Below are positions 25,201-37,427 of a DNA stretch of 64,000 bases, in pieces (positions within the stretch are counted from its first letter, which is position 1; each line of letters begins with the position of its first letter). The stretch comes from Clavelina lepadiformis (lineage: Eukaryota > Chordata > Ascidiacea > Aplousobranchia > Clavelinidae), in the NCBI RefSeq assembly GCF_947623445.1, contig NC_135246.1, forward strand, positions 10,337,856 to 10,401,855, in the 5' to 3' direction. The notes below the pieces were generated by a model. It saw nothing but the letters and a program-made list of their open reading frames with translations, ran no database searches and was not told where the DNA came from. A program made the position numbers and the translations under genes.

Positions 25201-27139
25201 CCCACCAACACGTGTGTATACACCCCCGGTCCCGACCAATCAAAACCCGACCTGCCTCTCATTGAATAGTTACAACGTGCGTCACAATTACAGGCCTATA
25301 GGCCTATATATAAAACGAAAAGAGAACAGAGCTAATGGGTTATTCAATCTGTGACGCATAAAACGGATGGCCGTACGTTTGTCTGGGAAGACATTAAGTA
25401 AACGACATTTTTGTATCTTTTAGGTGTTTAGAAAGCTTAGTACGGAAAACAATGTTGTATGGCGAACTAGTTATCAGAGGATTTCTAAAACTTTCAGTAC
25501 GGGCAAGTTTTAGAAGTAGCTTTACATAAAAACGATTTTTGAATCGAACTGTGGTAGATATTTGGAGCGGTTAGCAGTTAGCACACGCCTTCAACACGTG
25601 GCAGCGGGTTTTTCCCTTATTGCATGATCAAGTGCGCTCATTTGTCAGGTTGAATGAATCGTAATGATATATATCAAGTTAGGTTTTGTTTTAACCTTTG
25701 AATGCATACTGAGTAGTGTCGTTTCAGTTGTTGATTTGTATAAGACATCATTTCCGCTAACATGATGTTACATACCGCGTTTTACATGGCAACGTTATAA
25801 TGACGACATGAACGCATCTGCTTTGATATATCAGTTTCCGGATAGGCTGCAGTGCGTAGCTTAAAAAAATCACGTTGCCTGTTGTAATATTTGTGGGCAA
25901 TGCATTATTACGACAGTAAAAGCTGCTATAGCTAAAATCAACTTTTGCATACTCATTCTCCTATCCTAACCGCCTCCCTTTAATAACAGACGGCGTGACC
26001 TAAATACGGTGAATACACACTTTGTAGAATTAATCTACTGTAACTCGTGGAAGTTACTTTAAGAGAGTTCATGTGACCAAATGGTTGCCTGGCTTTGTGA
26101 TTAACAATTAAGTTAATAGGTTAAGAGCATCTCTGTTAGAATAATAAACGCGCACTCAGTCAGAATTTTTTTTTCGCAGCAGACAGAACTCCTTTTACAC
26201 TATTCAAACTGTGTCTTCTGTTTAGTTAAGTACAAAGAAAAGGGTCGTCGTTTGAGTACTGAGTAGTAGCCTCTGGTATATATTATAAGCTCGAGTTATG
26301 TCAGATCAATATGGTGAAGGTGAATTCCCCTTGAAAAAGTGTAACAACCATTTTTTCCCATAAAACTTGTAAGCCTAAGGCTAGAGACAGTTTTATTTAC
26401 TTTCTGTTAGTGGTATTTGTTGTCATGTTCCAAGTTGTGAAGCTCGAGATATTTGTGTTTGACCTTGTAAAGGTTGTCTGTGTTTACACCACATGTCCAC
26501 ATCAGATCAAAAGGTCGTTTTATTGTTCAAATCTTTTTATTCTAATTGGGATGCTAAGTACGTTTTAGGTCAACAACAGAGCACTTAGGTTTATCAGCTC
26601 AACAGTATAATTAACCACTTGTTCGGATGTTAGCTTAACCGTATAAAAGTTTTGTTACTAATTTTGCTTTTCTCATTGGTTGTGATAATAAACGATTTTG
26701 CGTTGTGTAGAACGAAAACAGTTTTTGGTAAAATCACTAAATCGAGGATAGGACCTACTCATTAATATTATGTAATAGGGTTTGCTCAGTAACATTTTAT
26801 GCCATCATTTGCACAAATTGTGTTAGCTGTGACTTTGTGACTTTCTTTCCGTTATCAGCTTTGTAGCGCGCTGACAGTTTGCACTGCTTTTCGTTTTCAC
26901 CTGTTGTAAAAAGAAGTACACGGAACATGACAACTCTGGCATGCATGAGATTGTTATCTCTATTTTTTCACCCTCTACAATGCGCCAGACACGCATGGAA
27001 AATAACCTGTAAGATTCCATTTTTGGCCGATACAAAACAGTTCGCGTACGTTCAACAGTATTTGCTTTATGTAGTGCTGTCGGAATTTCATTAACAAATC
27101 ATAAACAGATTTCAGGTTTAGTCTTGTTTAAAATTGCAC
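22205..27139. other. Intergenic DNA with a candidate SINE
   Basis: About 4.9 kb without a recognisable gene, between the divergently placed double-PH copy 5 (-) and tyrosine aminotransferase gene (+), so it holds both promoters. It contains a SINE-like stretch at 23.7-23.9 kb, a short array of AGATAACAGAAA-like units near 24.02-24.07 kb, a 14-bp palindrome AGGCCTATAGGCCT at 25292-25305 followed by a TATA-like run, and a decayed tRNA-like segment near 25565-25620. Confidence 0.45.
23727..23890 (+). mobile_element. Candidate tRNA-derived SINE remnant
   Basis: GAGGTTCAAACTCC at about 23757 resembles a Pol III B box, with a poor A-box-like stretch some 35 bp before it. About 80-100 bp further is CCCAGGTCACTCTTGGACAA, reminiscent of the conserved core of Deu-type SINEs. 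I see no clear target-site duplication or tail, so the limits are approximate. Confidence 0.35.
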
Positions 27140-30100
27140 ATGGCTCTCAAGAATCAGCTTAATCAAGTTAATCACGTGAATGGTTATACGAACGGAACCG
27201 TCGGGTAAGCTTATATTATTGAAATGCATGTCAATGACTCATGATTTTTGCAATTTCAGTGACATTTGTTAATACATGCTCTATTTTAGTATTACTGGAT
27301 TATTTCATTCCACAGCCATCGAAATACCACAAAATGGGACGTAAGGTCATCACAAACAGCCAACAATACATTCAATCCTATCAGGGCGTTAGTTGATGAA
27401 ATGGACATACGACCCAACCCGGAAAAGAAAGTTATTACGTTGTCTTTGGGTAACTCTTGAACAGCTTTTGTTTTCACTGGCCAGCGTGAACCATTCAAAA
27501 ATAGAACACGCATTACACTGGCAAAACAGTAATGTAACTTTATCCAGGCGCAAATCTTTTTTATCTACAGTACACTCGCCTGATATTTGCCGTGATTAAA
27601 TTGGACACCATTTGATACGACTGTAATACACTACTGAATTTATGGAAACGAGTTGGATGGTAGTTAATTTCAACGGAGGCTCAGTAAACCTATAAGGCTT
27701 CGACAAGTTATTTTTCTTGGTTTTAGGTGACCCTACTGTCTTTGGAAACTTCCAACCAGCCGAACAAGTCCTACAGTCTGTGGTGGATGCAATCAAGAAC
27801 GGGAAAAACAACGGATATTCTCCTTCGTTTGGACATGCCACTGCAAGAGATGCTGTGGCTGCATACGTCAGTGTTCAGGGACCTGAAGTCAATGGCGGCG
27901 TCAGTTTTATAGAATACTTGAATGGTTTTAAATGGATCTATGTAAAAGTAGTTTAAATAAGTTGGTGTTGGTTAAAATTATACATTTCACTTAAAACTTT
28001 GCCTCACTGAGAAATTTTTTTTATATTTTATCCTTTCGTTTACCTTATTTTATCTGCACAGGATGTGTATTTAGCGTCTGGATGCTCGGATGCGATCAAT
28101 ATGGCTATTTCGGTATTGGCTGACCCGGAAGACAACATACTGATCCCGAGACCAGGATTTTCTTTGTATGAAACACTCTCCTTGTCACAAGGCATTCATG
28201 TAAAGCATTACGATTGCTTGGTAAGTTGAGCTTTCTTATAGTGCCGTAAAAGCAATCAACTGGTTGTGTGAGTCTAGTGTTTTGCTTCACAATCCGTTTC
28301 TAAACGTGTACACTTTTCCCTCGACAAATAGATACTTTTTCAAGACTTATTGGCAAGGGTGTTTGGTTTTGTCTTGTCAATTTGCGTATCGTGATACTTT
28401 CCTAGTTGCTCGCCAGTTACATCACTGTAACTAACTTGTCATGACACGGAAACGGATTAAAAGTAGAAAGTTTAGCGCAAACGCTTCATGCCAACACACG
28501 GTGATGACAAGTAACCAGACAAAATATTGTGTAACAATATGTTGTATATCGAAACTTTCTCACGGCTAGTGATACTAAATGAAAGCACTCTAAATAGTTC
28601 ACTGGTTGGAGACCTCGCTGATTTAAATTTTGATGAAAATTGTGACGCAGTGTTCAGTGCCAGTTACTACAGCCTTTATGAAACTTATAATGTGATTTTT
28701 AACCGTTATACAGATGATATTATTGTACGTGTATAGTATATATCGTATTATTGCAGGTGGTTTAAAGCATTGCTATATATAGTACTGTATATACTATATA
28801 CAATCTTCCATTACAATCGTGGATTTATACGCATTCCTTGGAATCAAGAAATCTATGCCACTTTACATTTCTACAAATCCGGTCCAATTAATTGTTGTGA
28901 TATAACTGTAGGTTGTAGCTTTATCAGCAGCAGACTGTTAAGACTTTTAAACTAAATGTTACATGAAAATATATCCTATGTAAAACAACGAACACTTGCT
29001 TTATTAAAAGAAGCGCTACGTCGACTTTAGTGAGCAATGAAGACAAATTATTATTGTCTTCAAACATAGATTTGCCCTTATCTTGGCCTAGCCATAGGCT
29101 GGGTATTAGCAAACGCTTTTTCCGCTGTCATTTCTTGGAAGGCGTTCCAAAGGAGTGTACAGGCCGCATGCTTTCCTGATTTGCTTTGTTTACCACATCT
29201 TGTAACCAGATACCATGGTTTGCCCTGGAGTAACCGACATATCACGCGTTAAGGCACATAGTTGATTGGTGACATACGAATGCCATGTATTGACCTTTTT
29301 CGAAGATGTAACCTTCGTAAGTTGCACTGCCATTGGACAAAAGCTATGGCGTTGTTGAACCTGTCTATTTGAATCGCAGTAGCTCAATCTTTTGCGATTG
29401 GTCCATTTTCAAAGGCGCGTTTCGGGTGTAATCGATTTTCTGTTGTATTTACGGTTTCTTTTTTTATTTACAGCCCGAGAAGTCCTGGGAGGTTGACCTT
29501 GAACACTTGGAAAGCTTAATCGATCGAAAGACGAAAGCAATAGTTGTAGTGAATCCTTCCAATCCTTGCGGCTCCAATTTTAACGCTGAGCACATTCGTG
29601 CAATCCTTGAAGGTGCGTTTTATATGTCGTTGTTTTTATAATTAAATTGATGTGTATTAAAATAGATTTTGTCTTATTTGTTATGTTAAAATTTTTAAAC
29701 TTCACGTTACTACACGTCACTACAACTGATTTCGTGTAGTTAATTATTATTAGTGGCTTTACTATATAGGTATTTACAGATTTGTACCTTGTAAGTAAAT
29801 AAACAAGGTGGATATAAGACGGTTTTGAGAATTACGAAAATCAACCTCTACAAATAAAAGATAAAAATGTGAAATTTTAGAAATCTGATACACAGTTTTC
29901 CATAACAAAACTACATGTTTTTTTTCAGTTGCTGAAAACAACAAAGTTCCGATTCTAGCTGATGAAATTTATGCCGACCTTGTAAGAAGTTGTTTTTCAT
30001 ACCTTTCTAACAGAAATAGACTGGTTTAAACATTATATATTAACTTTTTGATGTATGCTAAACTCTTTATATCGTTTAGGTCTTCCATGACAAAAGCTTT

Positions 30101-31517
30101 CATTCTTTTTCTTCTCTCTCCAGTTCTGTTCCAATATTATCGTGTGGTGGAATAGGCAAAAAGTGAGTCATATATGTTGACGGGTTCTAAACTACTTTGA
30201 TGTGTGGTGCGTGACACATTCGCGGATTAAATTTTCAACGTGTGTTCGTAAACTCTATTTGTTTGTTTCAAGGTTTTTAGTTCCAGGCTGGCGTATGGGT
30301 TGGGTTGTGGTACATGATAGGAATGAGATATTCGGTTCAGAGGTAAGAAGCCGCATTGTTTTCATTTATTTTCATAAAATACTCTGCATAAAAATAACTA
30401 TTGCATCCTATGTGTAGACAATGCAAAAGTTATTTTATTTATCTATGTTTTTATTGTATACTTATAACTTTCCGAATAATTCATTTTGGGCTAATCTTAT
30501 TTCATTTGGCTTTGCAGATCAGAACTGGGTTGGTGAAGTTATCACAGCGTATTTTGGGCCCATGCACTTTGATTCAAGCTGCCCTTCCAGGCATACTAAG
30601 TACTCCTGAAGCCTGTCATCAGGAGACGATTGCAAAGCTAGAAAAAAACGCAGACCTCTTATACGAGAAACTGAGAATAATTCCCGGACTTAAACCTATC
30701 AAACCGGAAGCAGCAATGTATATGATGGTAAGCAGATGCTTAAGGACTTAGTTAAGCGAGCTGGTAATGTTTATCGTGTATTGGAATTTGTTTCATTTTT
30801 AACACGCTTAGTTTCATTGAAAAAATGAATGACTTGTAAAAGGCTCCATCAATTTACCATTAAAATGCACTGCAATTATTTTCATGAAGATTTCTGCAGG
30901 ATTTGAACCATGATATATCATATGAAATTAAAAATTTCTTTTTATGTCAATGTTTTGAGAAGTTGATTTACTTTTCCCAGCTGCTGTAGAACACGAAACG
31001 ATGTAGAAAACAAACATAAAATTTTCATAATAGATGGATGAATCACTTAATAGCTAAAAGTAACTTTGCGCAGGTTGGATTTGACAGAAACCATCTTCCC
31101 GAGTTCAAGGACGAAGTTGCTTTCACAGAGAGGTTAATGTGCGAACAGAGCGTTTTCTGTCTTCCATCAAAGGTAATTTTTACAAGAATTTTCTAAGGTT
31201 AAGCCAGCTAACGGTAAGTTTTTGTGCCGTACTAATACTTTTTATAAGTACCATGTGTGACTTGTAATAAAAAACCTACTGAAGCAGGTTTTGTAAAACA
31301 ACTGCTGGTCTGCTCTAATCTGTCTTAGTTGTTTGTAACAGCTTTTTTAAAACTCCAGAAAATGATAAACAAAACACTAGTAATCTTTTCACTCTTCTTT
31401 TACCAGTGCTTCAAGTATAGCAACTACTTCCGAATCGTCTTAACAGTCCCAGAAGACCAAACTGAAGAAGCCTGCAAAAGATTAGAAGAGTTTTGCTTGA
31501 AGCATTATAAACCATGA
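27140..31517 (+). CDS. TAT: Tyrosine aminotransferase
   Basis: Eleven exons: 27140-27204, 27316-27449, 27727-27899, 28062-28220, 29474-29612, 29929-29981, 30080-30162, 30273-30342, 30518-30727, 31074-31172 and 31407-31517. They give 431 residues, close to the vertebrate enzyme (about 450). All junctions keep frame with GT-AG introns. The enzyme transfers the amino group of tyrosine to 2-oxoglutarate, giving 4-hydroxyphenylpyruvate, the first step of tyrosine breakdown. It is a fold-type I pyridoxal-phosphate enzyme. Motifs seen: [16 protein letters not shown] near the N-terminal third, ASGCSDAI for the phosphate-side loop, [29 protein letters not shown] (the Asp pairs with the pyridine nitrogen), then [18 protein letters not shown] with the Schiff-base lysine at the exon 7/8 junction, and FRIVLTVPE near the C-terminus. 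Exon 1 holds a short variable leader. An inverted partial copy lies 1.4 kb downstream. Confidence 0.95.
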
Positions 31518-32899
31518 ATTTATCAGTTGTTACAAAGAACTGTAACGTTTAAAATTTTCTAATTCTACTGTGGTATTATGCGGCATTTCACGTATGTACA
31601 GCTATGCATATAAGCTTCTGATGGCAACTTTGTGCACATGTTTAATTCGACTACTGTGAGTGTTTGAATGTCAAATGCCAAATCTCCGGAATTTTACTAA
31701 AGTAGAATCAAAAAGTTCCACATTTTATTTTATGGCATTGTTTGCAATATCTTACCAATCTTACACATTTTTATGTCTGATTTACGTACTTCACATTGGC
31801 TTTGGACATTTTAGCATTATGGAAAGCGCTTGTGTGGAAACGTTTTATGTAAACCCGTCGACTGTGCACAATAAGGAACCAACTATCGCCAGAATATCTG
31901 CACCTCTGTAATTGTTGTAATTTTTTGTGGTGAAATTTTTCTCTAGTTTGACATTTTCTTTGTACATATGGTCCCTAAGCTTTTAAATTACCTACAATAT
32001 AAGCGCGAAAGCACACAGCTATACACAGTAATTTATTTTTTCTGTTTCTACCATAAAATACACTCTACTTTACACGAGTTTGCGTTTTGTGAATGTAGCG
32101 ATAAACAAGTTTTTGGAAAATGGCAGATTTAAGCAAAGATTTTTCACACTTTTACGTATATGGTTTGGAGTTATGCTTGAAAATGTAATTACGTGATATA
32201 TTGCTGGTATATATAGTTGATGAATATTTAATTATTTATTAATATATGACACTCACAAGCCATTGTCTAATTTTGCAGGGGTTTTGATAACAATCATTGC
32301 TTGGCATTCAAATAGGATAACGACAAAGGCCTCAGAAATATTAGCCATCAAATCTATTTCAGCAAAAACTATAACTTATAAGTTTATAACCAATGATGTA
32401 AGAACTTGAGTTGACTTGTGTCTTTGTGCTTGAAAGACTTAACTTGACCTGTGCTAACGTGGAAATTTCGGTTGACTTCACACGAGTCACAAAATAAATG
32501 TGACAAATCATTATAGAATTGGTGTTTCATTTAAGAAAGAAGTCATTCAAAAGGTACCATGCAATACATTCATTCTATTGAATGAGCAGAAATGTATATA
32601 AATTTAGATTTTATGGTCATGTTTACGTTGGAAGTATTCCGGGAGCCGTTTATTATCGACCTAAACCGAAAGATAAATCGTTAATGGCAACTTGTTTGTG
32701 ACTTGGCACGTGTTAAGACTTGGACTTGACTTGATAAACGTAAACGTACTTATAGAACTTATAAACCCATCGAAACAACATTCGGTTTAACATGTTTTAC
32801 TGAATCGCTCCTATCTCAGGTCCTTTGGCAAAATGAAAAGTAACCATAGCCACAAAAAGTAGAAATGCCTGGAAAACATTGCCACACGTCCACGTAACT
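31518..32899. other. 3' flank of the tyrosine aminotransferase gene
   Basis: Contains the 3' UTR, whose end is not certain (an AATAAA occurs near 32493), then AT-rich DNA with scattered ACTTGACTTG-like repeats near 32.4-32.75 kb. No gene recognised. Confidence 0.4.
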
Positions 32900-33590
32900 G
32901 TAAGTCTGTTCAACATTAAGTAAATTGCAGCTTCTAGTATAACAGGTCTAGGCTTAAGTCCGGGAAAGTTTCTCAATTAAATGTTGGCATATTTTTCTAG
33001 TTTTACAACCGTATCTTGATGGAATGACTTAGAGTTAGGAGTGCTTAGCATGCCTGAAAGAGCAGCTTGGATCAACGTGCATGTACTCAAAATACGTTGC
33101 ATCAGTTTTACCAAGTCAGTTCTGACGTGCAAAAAAGGCCAAGTTAAAACAAAGTTTACCCAAAGCGAAATGCAACGGTTCCTGTTTGAAAAGCAACCTA
33201 TCATGTACCACAACCCAACCCATACGTCAGCCTGGAACTAAAAACCTGTGAAACAAACAAATAGAGTTTACGAACACACGTTGAAAATTTAATCCGCGAA
33301 TGTGTCACGCACCACACATCAAAGTACTCTAGAACCGGTCAACATATATGACTCACTTTTTGCCTATTCCACCACACGATAATATTGGAACAGAATTGGA
33401 GAGAGAATAAAAAGAATGAAAGCTTTTGTCATGGAAAACGTAAACGATATTAGGTGGATGTGGGAGCGTAAGTGTAGTTAATAGTTAACTTAAGTTTACA
33501 ATAAACGTAATTTTGTTTTTCTTTCAATGTTGGCAGATTTCATAAGTCAGAATCGGAACTTTATTGTTTTCAGCAACTAAAAAACAAAAT
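32900..33590 (-). pseudogene. Inverted partial copy of tyrosine aminotransferase
   Basis: On the - strand, pieces matching exons 6 to 9 of the nearby gene occur in order: exon 6-like about 33524-33576 ([10 protein letters not shown]), exon 7-like about 33353-33440, exon 8-like about 33198-33246, exon 9-like about 32905-33148 (RTDLVKLMQRIL, IQAALSGMLSTP). Introns are kept in place, so this is a DNA-level duplicate rather than a retrocopy. It is dead: the Asp of ILADE is replaced, giving ILTYE; the acceptor before exon 7 is AC instead of AG; TGG of PGWR is TGA; the exon 9-like piece has a stop after YANI and a small deletion soon after. No exons 1-5 or 10-11 are recognised here. From about 33198 to 33450 it is nearly identical to the functional gene, intron included, whereas the exon 9-like piece is only roughly three-quarters identical. 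Confidence 0.9.
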
Positions 33591-33732
33591 GTGTAACCAA
33601 GATTTTTCCTTAGCCAGAAAACTTCCCGCTTTACAGCTAGTCAATTAGCTCCTTTTGTTTTACTAACTTTTAATAGCATTTCTTAGATAAAAACAACCAT
33701 CTTTCTTTAAAAAAGTCCAAACGTCGACTCCT

Positions 33733-34189
33733 TTAAGGGGCTGTAGGTCCATCTGAAGCCCTATCTAAAACAATGCAAAGTACAATTTTTCAATTTGAAT
33801 TTGCTTCTAAACAAGCCCGGTCACCTTGCTGAGTTTTTGTATCCGCCGAGATGTAGGTCAAAAGGACTTAATGCGGTATTTTGAGAAAATTCTCGTATCT
33901 GAAATTCTCGCACCAAATGCTTCAACTTTTTAACAACTTTTTCCCTTACATTTCTCCAAAAAATCAGCCAAAAAGCCTTAACTTTGAACCAACACAAAAC
34001 GTTAACTTTAGCCTGAACCTACACTGCGCACACGCCATAACAACAGCAAACCTCCACAGATTAAGGTCACATGCGCACTGGACCGGAACCATTGATACTT
34101 TTTCTATAGTGACGTCTTGCATGCGACCTTCGTAACAATCGCCGGGTTGCCGTTTTAAAACTACTGAAAATCGTACTACAGCCCCTTAA
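33733..34189. mobile_element. TTAA-flanked MITE (piggyBac- or Kolobok-like)
   Basis: TTAA at 33733-33736 and 34186-34189 brackets a 449-bp segment whose ends are inverted repeats GGGGCTGTAG / CTACAGCCCC (10 bp, 14 bp counting TTAA). TTAA target sites belong to the piggyBac and Kolobok superfamilies; the G-rich terminus fits the latter better. There is no coding capacity for a transposase, so it is a non-autonomous element. It lies between the tyrosine aminotransferase pseudogene and the dynein gene. Confidence 0.65.
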
Positions 34190-34875
34190 CACTCGCCCCG
34201 CACTTCCCAGCCGAGCGCAACACCACGCAAACCAGATTCCACCGCTGTCACACAATCAGAAAATAAACGCGGGACGCTAAATACCAATTAGGCCCTAGGG
34301 GTAGCGATGTAAGACGTCACAAGGGATAGACTAAACACATGTGTACATATGAATAGGTAAAATACGGCAGCACGTGAGCAAACATAAGAAAACTTGACGA
34401 GCATGCATACAAATCACACAATGCGAATAAAAACAGAAGTTGACCCACACATTTGACTAAATTAACCTATAAGAGTGGTGCGAACAAGCAGTGTACAATG
34501 TGATTGTTCTAAAACGGGTGCATAAAAATAATCCCGTGACATTTGCACGTTTAAAATTCTTACCACAACAAACAAAACAAAATCTTTTTAACAATTGTAA
34601 TCAATACTTCTAAAAAGAATGAAACAGACCGAAATTGGACATGACAGCGACATCATTAGTTGCTTTTGACTCCATTAAGGTGAATTTGGACTTTAAGAAA
34701 AAGATTAATCAAATTATACAGATAAGTTTAGCAAAGTCTTCGCGTCTGTGCAATGGAAAACAAGAGAAAAACCTGGAGAGATTTGATTCTAATATCATAA
34801 TGGGCAAACAATGTGCCTTAACTCGTGGTGCTCAGATTGCTAACGGGCTAACTCCCTTCTCGGATTACAAGGCGT

Positions 34876-34914
34876 GGTAAACATTGCTAATCCGGAAGGC
34901 AAGCAATGTTTACC
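34876..34914. repeat. Perfect 13-bp inverted repeat (hairpin)
   Basis: The arms GGTAAACATTGCT and AGCAATGTTTACC are perfect, with a 13-base loop. Not AT-only, so less likely to be chance than the hairpin at 10.35 kb. Too short for a usual microRNA precursor; possibly the core of a foldback element. Confidence 0.65.
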
Positions 34915-37088
34915 AAAAACCTTCCAAGAAGTTACAACAAAAAAGGCATTGGGCAGCAAGCAATTGGGCCATTCGTAATTGTGAAGTAAATGGCGCGATA
35001 TTTTGTACACAGGAAGAATCCTTTAACCCAACATGCTCAAAATAGTTTTTTTTAATCTCGGAGTATGGACGTGACTTTGACTTTAATAACATAAAAAACA
35101 CAAAAAATTCAACGTTTTGCAGAATATAATAAACTCTCAACGTGTCCCGAATTGGCAAAGCCCAACTAATAAAGAGTGAAAGCTGGTAAATCAGACTTTT
35201 GCTAGTTCTCTTTTGCTAGCTTAGGAAAGAACAATAAGCAGCTTGCAGAGCTGAAGAGCTTCACAAAATCCTGCTTTCATAATACATCACATAACCAGTT
35301 TGACCGTTTAGTGAAATATATTCCATAGATATATAAAAGCTTCGCTTACCGAGCTATCGTAAAGCTTAGATTAATTATTGCATTAATACACATCCTGCGA
35401 AGATAGAAACGTGTAAATAATAATGATGAAACTCGTAATTGCAATTTAACTAAATGAACCGCTAAATCTATATAACTGAAATTTTGTCACACAAATCCAT
35501 TTTCAACTAGTCTTATGTGCTTAAACTTTAATTGGCTTATTTTGTTGTTTACATGTGGTCACTGAGAGCTAATGTTACCCCACAGATTTTCTTGCAGTGG
35601 CATGTTCAAATTAAGGTGAATATCCGATGTTTTTCCCGTTCTTGATTGCATCCACCACATGCAGACTAAAGGAGTTGTTCGGTTGGTTAGAAATTTTCAA
35701 CAACAGTATAACGCCACCTAAATTGACAATTACACCTATTTATTTTGAAGATTTATGTTAAGTTTCGGTCGTGATAAATTTGTTTCCACCCGACTCTTTT
35801 GCCCTCATCGATTGCTGTCTTTGTAGGCCTTTAATTTACATTTTGAAGAATAAAACTTTAACAACGAACTCTATCAGCTCTCCTGACGAGATAATCGATT
35901 TAACTGAATTTTCTGCTCTAAGTTAGTTGAAAATATTGAAAATTGCCATAAAAAATTGATCTCAGAATGAATCAAAATAAACCGATATCATGGAGGCAGT
36001 TAGATAGAAATCTGATTTCAAAAGTTTTTCAATCAACTTTGGTATAAATTATAGATACAGTATACGAAAAATTTGTCCACAAATGCGGTGATCGGAATTT
36101 TCACAAATAACATCATCGACAGACAGTTGAGTTCTTTTGACTTATCTGTAAAGTTTAACAGAGCATTAAGCACCTGCGTTGTAGACCTCAACACATACGT
36201 ATATACAGCGTGTTTACGTGCACTTATGTATTCTGATATGCACGTTTTTTGAATTTGTAACTTTACAACAAATATCATGTCTAGTACCAATTTAATGATA
36301 TTTGTACTTCCACGGATTGCTGCCGTCTGCATTAAAATTTTCACTAGCAATCATCTTTACTTTTTCCACATTTATTGACGTTACATAACTGGTCTGATGC
36401 GTGTATTCATTAGCAACGGATACTACCGTAATTGTTTTCCCTTGCCTATTATACGAACTACAGTATATAACGTCACATTCTGTTTGCGGTGCGCCATAAT
36501 TTGCGAGACCAGATTAGAATTTATTACTTGCATTTTCACTGAAGTATAATATTTAAAATACCAAACCCTTATAAGGTGCTGTCTAACGAAGCAAGTTAGC
36601 ATATATCACCCTCAAGAATCTGACAAAAAGCTTTCAAACGGGACCATCTTTTTACGATAGCAAGGAAACATACTTGCTCACAAACTAACACAAAGTACCC
36701 CAGATATGGAAAGAAAAGCCCAACCGATGGGTCTATACTACAAGTCCAACATGACATTACTTTTCTAACCACATCCAATACTGACAATAAAGCCGAGAGT
36801 TCGCTAATATTACAGCAGGAATTTGAGAAGGTACAAGATCAGTTACACATGTCAATTAAACGTGGTTTGGATATGTCAACCGCCATTAAAGACCATCTTC
36901 CTACTCTCAAACAAGGGCAACCGTAGTCGCGGCTGCCCACGCAGTGGTGGACTAATTAAAACGCCTTCAACGACTGACAGAGGACACACTAAACGGAAGG
37001 CTGTGACTGCCGAAGTCTACATGATGCCATGCGATGAACGGAACGTGAATATGATGATGAATGTGATATTTGAGCAAAATTATACGAC

Positions 37089-37094
37089 TTTATT
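37089..37094 (-). terminator. Candidate poly(A) signal of the dynein gene
   Basis: AATAAA on the - strand about 335 bp beyond the dynein stop codon. Confidence 0.45.
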
Positions 37095-37427
37095 TTAATA
37101 CTGCATTGGTTAAATATATATGAAGGCTAAAAATATACGTATAAACGTTGTATGCTAAAAATTACACTACATCATTATTGATCACAGTTATCATTAAATA
37201 TCAAAAAACTGATAGCAATACTATACACACAGTCTCGCACGTAAAAAGTCACACTAAACTAATTTGCAAGCATAAATACATGTGCATTCCGATATAAAGC
37301 GGTTACAAAATCTATAATGTGTATGTTTGAAATGGTAAAATATATTCCTAGTGCTATGTTACACAAAAGAAAGCGAACCCTACTGCTAAAGGCGATTTCA
37401 AATAAACGTACAACCATTGCAGGGTGC

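Larger units (their letters stand above)
34190..37427. other. Intergenic DNA and dynein 3' UTR
   Basis: The right ~335 bp are the likely 3' UTR of the - strand dynein gene. The rest shows no gene: short open frames at 34635-34880 (+) and 36033-36350 (-) have no recognisable motif. A hairpin at 34876-34914 is listed separately. Confidence 0.4.

Noticed and set aside
34635-34880. 81-codon + strand open frame
   Set aside because: Composition is not distinctive, there is no splice partner, and its end overlaps a hairpin.
36033-36350. 105-codon - strand open frame
   Set aside because: No motif, no splice signals, AT-rich background; treated as chance.
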